Shown here piece after piece: positions 19,980 to 32,318 of a DNA stretch of 64,000 bases (the stretch's first letter is position 1; the number at the start of each line of letters is the position of its first letter). The notes beneath the pieces are model-generated. The model searched no databases and had not been told where the DNA came from. It was given only the letters and a program-made list of their open reading frames with translations. The position numbers and the translations under genes are program-made. Origin of the DNA: Spirogloea muscicola (Eukaryota > Streptophyta > Zygnematophyceae > Spirogloeales > Spirogloeaceae); contig WELB01000262.1 in the NCBI GenBank assembly GCA_009602725.1, forward strand, positions 10,756-74,755. Reading direction: 5' to 3'.

Positions 19980-21152
19980 ATGGCCGCCGCCGCCACGGCC
20001 GCGGCGCTGGGCCCCGCCGGTCCCAGCTTGCCGATAACGCTGCCCCGGCGGCGCCCTGCACGGCTGGCTGCCGCCGCCGCCTGCGGGTCACACGTCTCGA
20101 GCGGCGGCTGTACCGTCCTTGGCCTGCCGAGGACAGCCACCTGCCTCCTCCGCGGCGGCACACGAGAAGCGGGACGACTTGTTGCGCCCGCATTGCAGCC
20201 GAAGACAAGCAGGAGCCTGGTCACTGCGCAAGCTCAGGTCAACATTTGAATCTCAAGCTCGACTTGGCTTTAGCGGCGGCGTCACTCCTCACGTCGCTGC
20301 TCGTCACGCTGCCGCTGGGGCTTCAGACCGACGAGGAGCTGTGCCTTACAACGCAGGCCTTGGTCACCGCTGTGAAACTCCTCTTCCCAGGAGGGCACGC
20401 CGGTCGGAGACGTCGGAAAAGAGCACTAGACACGTAGAACGCTCGTGCAAGCGCCCTGCTTCATTATCCCCCATGCCAGTGCCTGACAGTAGCAGTAAAG
20501 CTCGCCGGGGATGACTCCCATTAGACTGCTTTCTCAACTGGGAACTTTTCACCACGTTGACGTGGATGATCCGTGACGCTTTTGCAGCTCGCCACCTCTG
20601 CGACAGCTGACTTGGATGAGGAAGACATCTACTTTGATGGTGGACCACATTATGGTGACCTGGTGGTTAATCTGCTCTTTGGCCTGACTGGCATTTGGCT
20701 TCCATTCACCATTGCATCAATATTCCGGTCTCTCTTCTTGAGATACCGCTTCACCAACAAGAGGGTCACCATCCAATCTGGGTTTGGGGAGGATGATCAA
20801 AGAGACTTCTCCTACGCATCCATTGTGGTAAGATAGCCTACCAATTCTCCATCTGGTCGTGACTGAGGACATCTTGTTTCATGATGGAATGAGGACAACG
20901 ATTGTCTACTGCTGACTGCCTCAGTGCACAAAGGGACTGACTGCCTCTATTGTGGTGCTTCTGTAGGATGTGAAATACGTCCCTCGCTTCATAGGGGAGT
21001 GGGGCGACCTTGCCATAACCTTATCAGACAAAACCATTGTCGAGCTCAAGTGTCTGCCTAAGTTCCGAGACGTTGCTAAGTATTGTTTAGATCGTGCAAA
21101 GGAGGGAGGAGGAACTGTAGAAGCAGCAGCTTTAGGGAAGGGCTTCGTATGA
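19980..21152 (+). CDS. Plastid-targeted membrane protein with PH-like (YdbS/bPH2-type) domain
   Basis: Three exons join in phase to 227 codons: 19980-20237 (donor CAG|GTCAAC), 20588-20827 (acceptor TTTTGCAG, donor GTG|GTAAGA) and 20967-21152 (acceptor TTCTGTAG). Exon 1 encodes an alanine-, arginine- and serine-rich leader without acidic residues in its first half (MAAAATAAALGPAGPSLPIT), typical of a chloroplast transit peptide. Exon 2 has DEEDIYFDGGPHYGDLVVNL, then two hydrophobic segments (LLFGLTGIWLPFTIASIF and neighbours) and YRFTNKRVTIQSG. Exon 3 has DVKYVPRFIGEWGDLAITLS, DKTIVELKCLPKF and RDVAKY. This layout matches the conserved cyanobacterial/plant family with a bacterial PH-like domain after a membrane anchor. 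The biochemical role is not established to my knowledge. ATG 19980 is chosen because it opens the transit peptide. Confidence 0.75.
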
Positions 21153-22248
21153 CCATCCCTTCCATTTTGCATCTCGTCCTAAGAGGCTGATTGTCGAGAA
21201 CACTGTGATGCTGCGCTTTAAAGGGGTGCTTGCTAATATGAAGGGCACAATCTGTTGTTTCTGCCTTGACCTTGTCCTGCAAATGCCCAGCGGTGTCATT
21301 GCATGTGCCGTTATTGGCCCCACTCTGATCTGACTCCGAGAGCTAAGCTAATGCAGATCCGAAGCAACTCTTACTTTTTGGTGATCGTTTGCATGCCAGA
21401 AAGGCCTTGCATTGTTAAATACAAGCCTCAACTCTTCGTCAAGCCATTGCAATCTGCTTTACCTAGGCTTGATTTGACCTTCGCTTAGTGTAGCCCCATC
21501 CTCGCATTTCCTTTGCCTTGCACATCATCAGAGTATTGGCTTGGCTTGGCCTCAGTATAATTCTCATGAGCACTGCGCGCCTTCTCTCTTTGCTGGCCCC
21601 TTGTAAGAGTTGTTTATGGAGTACGATTGCAGGTCAGGCACAGAGTAGCAAGTTAGAGGCTTGGACACATTCAGTTGATCATGAGATGTATGGCACTAAT
21701 AAGTGAGGGAGTAAAGCTTTGCAATCTGAGGTTCACACATCAAATCAAGGTAGTCACAAGTACCTTGCCATGTACATGATGAGGCCAGCTATGGTTGTGG
21801 CAAACTCAGGAAAAGCCCCAACTGGAAGAGCTTACGTCCTTTCTTCAAGCACACAGGACATGTATCGGTGGGTGACAATTTGCCGCCTGTGCAGCTTCTG
21901 CCACTTGAGCAACCGTGTTCCAAGTGACAGCAATAAAGCTTGACTTACCATATGTATTTTCAACTTCGGTTAGGTGCTGCCGTTAAGTTGCTGGATGTCG
22001 CAGCCAGGACTTGACGGTGATTCCCCGCCAGCCTGCAGTCCGGTCTTATTGGCTGGTGGACGTGGCAGCTGCAGGGAGAGCCCCGCCGTCGCCGGTGTCG
22101 GCGCTGGCGCTGGCGCCGCAGGTGGCGGCGGCTGCGCCGCTTCAGCGCCAATTGGACGATTTTTCTGCCGCTGCAGTTTTGGCCCTGCGGCGGGCGGGCC
22201 CGCAGGCAGGTCAAGCTGCGGCACCCGCGGGCGGCGGGGGATTCGGCG
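21153..22248. other. Intergenic region; GC-rich upstream part of ALA2
   Basis: No gene is recognised. Bases 21567-21590 contain a GCGCGCCTTCTCTCTTTGCT block that matches the end of the dispersed module F. From about 22010 the sequence becomes very GC-rich, as at the starts of the other host genes here. ALA2 could start further upstream than 22249 if another exon exists. Confidence 0.4.
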
Positions 22249-25200
22249 ATGACTGCCCCGGTCGACAAGGATGCTCATAGTGAGGACGACTCGGGTGCCG
22301 CCAGCGATGGCGGCGGCCGCCGTCGCGTCCGCTTTGGCGAAGCCGAGCCGAGTTCCGCTCGCAGGACCAACAGGATTGTCAACACCAAGTACACCATGCT
22401 GAACTTCCTCCCGAAGAACCTCATGGAGCAATTCAGGTGCTGGACTGCACTTATCTGCTGCGGCTTTGTTGGCTTCGATGCATGCCATTCTGTGCGGCAG
22501 TACCAGCCGGCTCGCCCAACGCTGCCGTAGGTTGTGTCAGCTGTTCTCCAGCAATGTTGGCATTCAATTGAGGTCCTTCAAACACCTCAAGTGCGCCGCA
22601 ATTGACCTCAGTCAGCTAATCTGCTTCACCTGAGCTGTTGTTGTCGTGCATTGGTAGGGTGTCTTCCTTGTATGACCAATGTCATGCATTGCGACCATCA
22701 ATGGTCATTGCTTGAAGTATAGACGATCGTCTATATTGCAAGCACAGCAGCCTTGCCATCTATGAGCAGCATAGTGCAGGCTTACCAATGCCAACTATGA
22801 GGAAAACTTGAACAAGACGTAGCCGAGACATCGGCTCCCAAGAGAGATGCCCGATCGTGCCTCTATTGCTATAACTTTCCACCTCAAGCAATTGCTAGGC
22901 TGTCCAGCTCAAGTTGCACAATGTTGCAAGTCCAAGAGCCAACCTGCAACTCAAGGCTGCTCTGTTCAATCTAGCAGCTCACACAAACTTCAAGTTTAGC
23001 TGATCCTGAGTTGTTGCACAACCTCTTCCATCTTGCTGTCTGTGTGGCAGCCGGTTCATGAACAGATACTTCCTGCTGGTGGCACTCCTACAGCTTTGGC
23101 CTGCCATAACACCAGTCAACCCTATCACAACCTGGTTCCCCTTGGTTCTCATATTCGCAGTAACTGCTTGCAAGGAAGGCTGGGAGGATTTTCAGCGCCA
23201 TAAGCGGGATATGCTCTGGAATGAGAAGCTTGTGAAGGTCATGCGGAACAAGGGATTGGTCAAGGTGAAATACCTCTTAAATTTCAAATAACAAAGCTAC
23301 ATGCAGTTGTCTGCACATATGTTTCTGTAAGAGAAGGTCATGAAAGTGTTGACCAACAAGTTGAAGTATTCAGAGATCCTACATTTGAAGTGTTCATAAG
23401 GAGACTGCAGGTTGCAGCTTGCATAACCCCTTAGATGACCCCTCCTGTCATGATCACCTTGCCAACCTATAATTGACTGTCAAATTTGGCTAATTGCTCT
23501 TATTATCCAGAACCAGCGTACTGTGGGTGACATCCTGGGTCCTGGAGCAGGCCTCCTGTCTTCCATCACAATTCCCGTACCCTGCAGATCTGACTTTATT
23601 TCGAGCCATGCTTAAAGAGATTTTCACAAGTGCAGGACCTGTTCTTACGCAGGTGGAATCTCAGGATATCAGGGTGGGAGATCTAGTCTGGCTCCAAAAG
23701 GACGATGAGGCTCCTTGTGACCTCGTCATGCTTTGCTGTTCTCAGCCCTCGGGCCATTGCTTTGTTGAGGTATTGTCTGCACTTGGTATCAAAGGCCTTG
23801 AGTCAGGTTGGCTAAGGGCACCTGCAAGATGATCAGAGCAAAGCTTGACAATCATTATGTCGTCTTGTGATAGAGAAAGATGACTTGGATGCAGCTGTTT
23901 GCAGAAACTCTTGTAGACATGGTTGTAGGAGATGACCTCATTGTTGTGCTGCAGACTGCCGCTCTTGATGGAGAGACAGACCTCAAAACTCGCACTTTGC
24001 CGTTCACCACCAAAGATGTGTCGGATGAGGCCTTGCCATACGTCAAGGTAACTTCACAGACGACAGCATACATATGGAGTGACGCAGTTCTTGGAAACAC
24101 TCAAGTGCTTGCTTCTTCTGAAGCTAGCTCGTCAAAACTCTTAGCATGTCACACAGGCAGTGAGAAATCATTGCTCATGTCATGCAAAATTATGTTTGCA
24201 TGACAATGAATGTCTTTCTGGAAAGTGGTACTCTGCTTGTTCTCTTGCTTGCTGTGCAAGCGGGTGACAACGGCGTGCTCAATCAAGTTGCAGAATCCAG
24301 CGCTGTAAGTAAGCAAGTTGAGCTCTTTGGTGATTGATGACAGGGAGTCATTGAGTGCCTCCCTCCTGATCCAAATGTATAAAGCTAATTTATACCTACA
24401 GCATCCACTTACTGATTCCAAAATCATTCCCCTCAGCATCTCAAATACTGTACTACAGTTTTGCCGCTTAAAGAACACAGACTGGGTCTGTGGGGTCGCT
24501 ATCTATACAGGTTAGTCAATGAAAGCACCTGCTGGCTCTGATAAGCTTGTCGCTTTATACATAATCTGCCTGCACAATTTCTTGCAATTTGTGCTGTGTC
24601 TAATTGTGTTCTTCTTGCATGTTTGGTTGTGTTTGCATGGTATTGTTGCTTTGTAAACTACAGATCTAGACTCAGATCAGCCTAGTCCCTACTGTAAGGA
24701 AGTTGTGTCTGCCTGATTTGGCAGGCGATGAGACAAAGATGGGCATGAGCAAAGGACTGGCTCCTGTGAAGCTGGCGGCTGTTGATGCTGTCATAGATAA
24801 GCTGACCTATGTCATCTTTGCCTTTCAGCTTGTTATCATCCTTATACTTGGTAGCATTGGCAACTTGTGGAGGCACTTGAAACAGAAGCCAGTAAGATGC
24901 CTGTGTGGCTCATGGCAGATGTGACAGAAGTGGAATGTGCAAGAGAGCATCAGATAAGCTATGAAAGTCCTTCTACATGATGTTGCGTCTGCTGCTCGCT
25001 TTGGGCTAGCAATTTCTGTACTGATGAACAGGTGTTTCTTGGCTTCTTGGACAGGCCTGGTATCTACAGTTTCCCTTAAAGTCTCCACAATACGAATATG
25101 CCATCATTCCTTTGCGCTTTGGGCTCTTGCTTTCTATCATGATTCCTATTTCCTTGAAGGTGTGTCATGCTTTTTGGGTCTAGTCATAATCGGTGTCAAC

Positions 25201-28200
25201 TCCATACATGTATGTACTGTGTGGATCTTTACTGTTACTATCTAGCTGAGATCACGACAACACAAGTTTGTGACTGCATGGCAATCTTCATTGCACTTGC
25301 TGGTTGATGAATGTCAGCTGTGGCTGAATCAGAAAGTATACACTCTCTTCCAGGTCAACATGGATCTTGTCAAGGCTTTCTATGGGAAGCTTATAGGCTG
25401 GGACCGCCACATGTACTGTGAGGAGACAGGCACAGCAGCAAATGCATCCAAGTACCTTGCAGTCCCTTCCCCTTAAGATTTCGCTTTCGCTTGGAGAAGA
25501 TGTGACTTTAAGTTTGTCTTTCATCCTCGGTCATATTTCACACAGCTCTTGCAGCCACTGCACAGTATGCATACGTGCTTGTTGCTCATGCTAGATTATT
25601 GTCAAGCTTCTTCAGGCTGCAAGCAATTTAACCCACTCAATGACGTACCCAATGACCTCATGATGCTGAGGCTTCTGTATGGCTTCTTGTCTATGGCAGC
25701 ACAGCTATCAGTGAGGACCTGGGGCAGGTGAACTATTTGTTGACAGACAAAACAGGCACACTTACAGAGAACAAGCTCACCTTTGTAAGATGCTGTATAG
25801 GACCTACTCGCTACGGTGATGACGTTGAAGGAGGTGCTTGTCAAGGTATGTAGCGGGTGTTGGCTGCCAATTTAGACCTCCTTTGCTGCATTGTCTCATC
25901 AAGAATGGCATATAGATTAACATGTATAAGCACACATTCACTGTCATGCTTGGAGCTATTTCTTTTTGCCCCGAAGTACAAGCTCTGTTGGCCTGAGGTA
26001 TCACTACAAGTGTCTGCTGTGCATTTGCAACGATTAATCTGCACAACATGCACAAAGATACAATATAACACATACCTGTAGTGGCTGACATTCAAGAGCT
26101 TTGCGGTTTTGTTGTATGATAGACCCAGCCCTGACACAAGCCCTCTTAAGTGGACAAACCAGCGTGCTGGACTTTCTAGTCACAATGGCAGCAAGCAACA
26201 CTGTTGTGCCATCAGGGAGGTATAGCCCGCGTTTCTTTTTGTTCTTGTTTATGCATCACATCTGTGTTGACATTGCAACTGTCAAGTAAGCTAGGTCACT
26301 GCTGGAACTCTCTTATGCTGTTCCTGTTATAGGGGTGAAGGGCAGCAGCTGCACTATGCAGCTGAATCACAAGACGAGGAGGCTTTGGTACTGGCAGCCG
26401 CTTCAGTTGGCGTTCAGCTCCTTTCAAGACAAGGTTCCTACTTATGTGAGTTAGCCCCTACTGTGTGAGCTGATTAGTCCCTCTCATCCTCTATGTTGAC
26501 TTCCACAAGAAGCCTACCTCGAAACAGCGCACATGAGAGTCCTTCGGATTCATACTGCACCTGAAGTGGCTTTGTCGTTTTTACATCACATTTGACACCT
26601 TACAAGCAATGAGATATAATAGAGCAATCTGCTTGATCTTATAAGTGACGTGGACAGAGTGTTGTGGTTAGCAGTGATGGAGCTTATGTGGCTTGTGCTG
26701 CTCATGGTGCGACTACTATAGCTGGAGTATGCAAAGGGTGGAGTTGCAAAACCTGATGTAAATTATCCTGTGTTTTGCTACTCCAGGTCTTGACATCCAT
26801 GGACAAGGCCAGAAAGTCTTTGAGGTGCTGAAGGTCCTTGAATTTACCTCTACACGCCAGATGATGTCTGTTGTATTACGAGACATCAATCACAATACCA
26901 TCTCTGTGCTTTCCAAGGGTGCTGATGAAGCCATTCTTCGCTGCTCAAGTATTTCCACAGTCCCATCCCATAATATCATCTGGCAGACTGGCATGCATCC
27001 TCAATATCTTAGCAAACCTTTATATTATTACTCAGTAACAAGGCTTGAATCCACGTTATAACAGGAGAAGATGACGCTCAGTCATTTGAGTTGCTATTGG
27101 ATCCCTTCTAATGTTGGTCTTCATCTTCTGAGATTGTGACGATCAGCAATGTGCTGAAGTATAAAAGCAGTGCTAATCTTTGATACTTTCTGTTGTTGTC
27201 ATCATATTACAACAGAGACAAATACAAGAGACATGGATGCTTCAATGAGGGCCTTGGCTGAGTACGCTCATCAAGGGTTCAGGACATTGTGTCTGGCTAT
27301 GCGAAAGCTGGATGAAGATGAGTACTTAGCTTGGCAAGAGGAGTACCAAAAAGCTGCTCAAGAGATGCATGATGATGATGTAAGCTTTGTTGCACGTGGT
27401 GTGTGATACTATGCTGTTGGACAGTTGCACAACGTCAATTCATTTGTACTTTTTAGATGGTGTGCATCAGCCATGGCTCTGCTAAGCAACCTAGACTCCT
27501 TCTGAAATATTATCATTCATAAACACTATGAGATAATGTTTCTGGAAGTGTTCTTCAGGAATCCTCTTGCATAATCTAGTGGTGAACTACCTGGTCTAAG
27601 CTGATAGTATAGATGAGTAACCTTTGCATCATCTAGTCATCACATCCCCATCAACAGCAACATTCTTGCCCTGTGGTGCATTGAAGTAGGTCGCGAAAAC
27701 GTACTGTTTGCTTGAGAAGGAATTGGATCTGCTGGGTATCACTGCCATTGAAGATAAGCTTCAGGTAAGCTGACTTGGTATTGTGCCTGTCGTATATATC
27801 TGGATCACGCTGCAGCCTGCGTAGGCCCTCGTCAGTTCGTTCGAATAGCAATCACACTTATGTGAGCAGTTTGTTACGTTTGAGTACATGTGTTGTATTT
27901 GACAGAACAACCCACAACATCTTAGATGAAAGCCTGATGTGTGCATGACTTGGCCAAGTCACTGTCTTCAAATCTGAAAAGCAAAGTGATACCTGGCAGG
28001 CAGGGGTACCAGAGGCTATCACCATGCTTCGCCAGGCTGGCATGAAGATGTGTATGGTAACTGGAGACAAGAGGATCACAGCAGTGCAAGTCGCTCGCAG
28101 CTGCAAGTTGCTACTTCCAGGTGCCTCGATCTTTACCTGACATTGCTATGGGACCTGCTGTAGGTTGCATCACAGCGATTGTAACACATACGGCCGAACT

Positions 28201-31200
28201 TTGCACATGCTGATCAGCACCTTGACACACTACATTCTTGCAGAGCCTGAGGGGCACATGTTTGTAATCTCTGGAAACGGCACAGATGAGCTATCTGCCA
28301 GCATTGATCAAGCCCTCTTACATGCAGAGGCCGCCAGTCAATTGCAGCAGGTGAAGAACCTGCAACACTTGTGCACAATGTGCTGAGCGTTCTTGATTTC
28401 TGGTGGCTCCATGCTGGTCAAGCATACTATAGCTTCCATTCGCAGAGTGAGAGTTGGTAGTCCATGAATTGTAGCTGCCTTAGTTGTGCATGTGGCAGGA
28501 AAGTATGACCTAAGGATGACCACAGACCCACTGATATATCATTCTCAAGATTCAATCATCCTATTCTTCATTGCAGTCTGGTGGTCTTGCATGCAAAAAC
28601 ATCTCTTTACTGAAGTAACAGCTATACAAAATGGGTTGCATGTGAACAGGAGGTGGCTGTTGTCATTGACGGTTTTGCTCTTGAGCATGCTATGGACAAC
28701 TTATCCTTAAGAAAATTGTTTGTGTTAGCTTCAGCTGGCATTTGCTGCAGAGCAGCGCCTGCACAGAATGCTCAGGTGCGAGTTACTCAAAAACCTTCTG
28801 CTTGGCCAGGAGCAAAAGCAGAGAACCAATGAGAAGCTGCTATTTCCTTTTATCACCTTTGCGTGCATACTGCTGCATGCCAGTAAGACTCTTTTTGATC
28901 TGTAGTCGTCAAAGCCAGGGACGAGTACTTTTCCTAGCAGGACAGAAAGACTGCTGCAAGGCTCCTTGAATAGATTCAGTACATTCTAACCAAGGCTGAC
29001 GGATGTGGACGCCTGTCGGCAGCTGGTGGACATGGTGAAGAGCTTGGGCTTTAGGACAGTGGCAGTTGGTGATGGCGGAAATGATGCTCGCATGGTCCAG
29101 CAGGCCCATGTGGGTATTGGAATTGCAGGCAGAGAAGGTATGCAGGCCGCAAGGGCTGCTGACTTCAGCATTGCCAGTGAGTGCCGCAAACTGCCCATAC
29201 CTTAAATAGATAATAAGTGCAGTAGCTGCAAGTGTGGAAGAAGTACTACGTTGTGAATGAGCGAGGTACTTAAAAGATGCAATTGCCAAGCATAGGACCA
29301 AGTCTTTACTTCTCGCTTTGCATGGCATGTGTTGGACTAGAGCACTTATTTGACATCTCAATGAAGTCCATTGCAAATGATGGCAACAATGCTGTTGCAG
29401 ATTTTGGCTCTTTGGCGCGGCTCATCCTGGTGCATGGCAGGCGCTCCTACATGCAAACATGTTACATTGCTCAATTTTCAATATACAAGTCTCTCCTTGT
29501 CTCATTCACCCAGATCTTGTGAGTCAATCTCAGCCATTACAGTGCCTTTCAGAGTCGATGGTGATGCTGTCATACAAGTCGCATGTTTCTTGTCAGCTTC
29601 TCTGCATATCTATGCAACATGTCTACCTTGTATCATCAAGGTCTTGCGCTGAATCCATCACTCGTGTAATTGAGAGTCACTTGCAGTTACACTCTGGCCT
29701 CAGCTGTATCTGGGACCTCACTTTTCAGCTCATTCTCCCTGATGGCCTATAACGTTGTCTACACCTCCCTTCCACCTCTATCTTTTGCTTTTGACAAAGA
29801 CCTCGAAGACACAACACTTCTTTCGTACCCTCATCTGCTTTCGACCTGTCAGTCTGACAGGTGAAGATAGAGTAGTCATGCACAGACTTGCCACTAGACA
29901 GGTTAAGTGCGGCCTAGTTAAACGTACGCTTCATGTGTCCCTTTAGCACATCATATAATGTGACTTTGAGGCTTATCATCTTTCATCTGCAGGCTCCTCA
30001 ATGCTGGCACTTTCGCTCGTTGGTTTGCACTTGCATTATGTCACGTAAGTATCAGAAGCCCTGCACAAGCATGCGAATTGGTACAGGGTTTAGATGCTCT
30101 TTCTTTGATGCTGGTCATAGTCACCCATTGGGTTTGCAGATGGTGTGATTTGCATCAGAAAGTCAAAATTACTGGTGTGAGATTGAGGCTGCGGTTGAGG
30201 ACCTTATGATTCTGGTATACGTCATTTTGCTTGTCCTTGGCTTCGTAAGTACCACTTCAAAATCAGGCTACTTGAGGCCACATAGCCCCTAACGTCTATT
30301 CAACCAAAACCAAATTGCGCGTGACAGGCAGTCATGGCTTATGGGAGTGGCGTTATGATCTATGCCTCTTACTCCTCTAGCCTTGATGAAGTATCACTCA
30401 TGATCGTTACCAGCTCCATCTGCATTGCTGCTGTATTTGTCGCTACTGATACCAAGTAGGAGAATGCCACTTTTATCCATGCTCATGAGCTTGTCCAGTG
30501 CTTTGATATGGCAGAAGCTCTTAGCTATCAACAACCATGTTGACATTGTCCAGTGTTAGGCTACTAGTTTGTATAACACCTTGTGGTGCTAGATGGTTGG
30601 GCCAACACAATAAGAACGTGAATTGTCAACACTGTTTCATCCTATGATGCTCTGCCTGCAGTTCTTTCTCGGTCTACCAACACCTGGCCATCTGGGGCAC
30701 CATCTTCATCTTCTTTGCGTTCAATCTTGCCATCAGTAGGATAAGATGGGCAGGCATGTATGGTGTCATGCCCCATCTGTGCAGCCAACCTCAATACTGG
30801 CTGACTCTTATTGTAAGTCCCATCAGGTGTTACTTACAAGCCCAATGCATTGGCGTCCTTTGCTCCACTAACACTAGTTTGGACAACGATTACAACGCTT
30901 CGATTGGCAGCTTAGTCTCCCAATGTCTTCTGCAATGTTTGCGAGTGATTGTCTTGCTTGCAGTGACTTCTGTCGCTCGTCATGCAGCTCACAGTTGTCG
31001 CTGGCGTCGGCCCTGCCATCATATTGAAGTACCTCCGCTTTCAGTACTGGCCTGGCCTGGCAGAGCACGCGCGGAAGCTAGAGCTCTGCCCAGGGGAGGG
31101 CATGTCCCACTCTCTTGCCACTCCATCCTCCTCCCTCCTCAGTCTCAGTACCATCTTGGGCACAGCTCCTTCAGGAGCAAGCACACCCACAAGCAAGCCA

Positions 31201-31365
31201 TACCGCCTAAGTGCTCTCGTATGTAACCTGTGGCAAGGCAGGAGGGTTGTGGAGGAAGACGCGGAAGATACAGAGCAGGCAAGCGAGGTGATGGAGCCAC
31301 TGCTTGCCAGACGTTCAGCGTCCAGTTGCAGTATGAGCGCGACGGCACTGTCCAAGGACCAATGA
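22249..31365 (+). CDS. ALA2: P4-type phospholipid flippase, ALA2 type (aminophospholipid ATPase)
   Basis: This P4 ATPase flips phospholipids across late-secretory and endosomal membranes. About two dozen exons run from ATG 22249. They include 22249-22436, 23051-23264, 23653-23769, 23955-24047, 24344-24510, 24725-24891, 25055-25159, 25354-25451, 25700-25845, 26123-26219, 26333-26433, 27690-27764, 28000-28120, 28650-28775, 29023-29176, 29401-29518, 29687-29860, 29993-30044, 30330-30456, 30662-30812 and 30988-31365. Motifs in order are [25 protein letters not shown], the actuator [30 protein letters not shown], the phosphorylation site [35 protein letters not shown], the hinge [20 protein letters not shown] and the C-terminal [26 protein letters not shown] rather than DGETNLK marks the ALA2 branch. 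The exon at 24344 holds an in-frame stop unless a base is missing or 25 bases are removed (see findings). Exons near 26650 and 30180 are less certain. Confidence 0.9.
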
Positions 31366-31849
31366 TCTACATGTTGCAGGCGAGGACCTGAAGTTGAGGA
31401 TCCAGCATGCCCCTGACCTGCAGGGCCGGCATGGCTGACACATCTCCTGTCTGATATGTAGGCCCGAAACAGTTTGTTAGTGCAACAAATGCATTATGTA
31501 CGAGTAGAACAGTCTGTTATTGTAACAATGGATTATTTATAAGTATTATATTTTTTATATTTATACGTATTACAACAGGAGTGTGTGCTGCCATCACGTA
31601 CTCTGAGTACAGAAGAGTGGCTGCTTCTGCATCAGCTTACCCACCTTTCATATTTACTAAGGCTTGCTTGTAATGGAAAGTGATCTGCTAATCAAACGTA
31701 AAGTTTGCAACTCCAAAGGAATGGTGGCTGCAATAGCAAACCAGTTGCCCTTGCCGGGTGGCCATCATTTCGTAACAGCGGCACCTTCTTGACCATATCT
31801 GCTCTACTGACAGTTGATGATGACATACAGCTTTCACGGCCCAGACTCT
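31366..31849. other. ALA2 3' flank, AT-rich, no gene
   Basis: It contains a short AT tract (31540-31575) and CAGTTTGTTAGTGCAACAA/CAGTCTGTTATTGTAACAA as a diverged 19-base pair of repeats (31470 and 31511). It is probably the ALA2 3' UTR and terminator region, although no clear polyadenylation signal was identified. Confidence 0.35.
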
Positions 31850-32160
31850 GGCTATAGACAGGGGAACCGCTACTCGGATACAAATTACTCTGACCTGCAA
31901 CTGCTCCACAGGGGATATTGAGCACCCAGTGGCCACTTGAGTCGCTGTGTGCTTTATTGCTTTTCTGCCCCCTTTGACCTTTGTTCCATCTGTTATCTGG
32001 GCTGGCCAATCACAGCCATCGCCCTTTACTGGAAGAGTCTGTCTCCAGATTCTACAATGTGGCACTGAAGAGCACTGGAGCACTGAAGCACTAGAAGCAC
32101 GCTTCAGTGCTTCGGTGCTTGCAAAATGCTCTAGGACCATATGTCAAAATTTTCCAACGC
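31850..32160 (+). mobile_element. LINE 3' end fragment
   Basis: TNYSDLQLLHRGY with a stop at 31917-31919 is a variant of the shared C-terminus. It is followed by the hairpin GGGCTGGCCAATCACAGCC (31999) and TTTACTGGAAGAGTCT. A GCACTGAAG/CTTCAGTGC short inverted repeat lies at 32065-32115. The fragment lies between the convergent ALA2 and amidohydrolase genes. Confidence 0.65.
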
Positions 32161-32318
32161 TATCTAGCTGCTGCACCGTAATAAATTACCAACTTCACAA
32201 AGTCTGGAGACACCAGCAGTTGACATGCCAATGGGCACAGACGAGCCTTCAATGACCTGCTCATCGCACCTTCAGACTGGCCAAAGGGCTATCATGCAAC
32301 TCTCTGTCGCTTGCGTCA

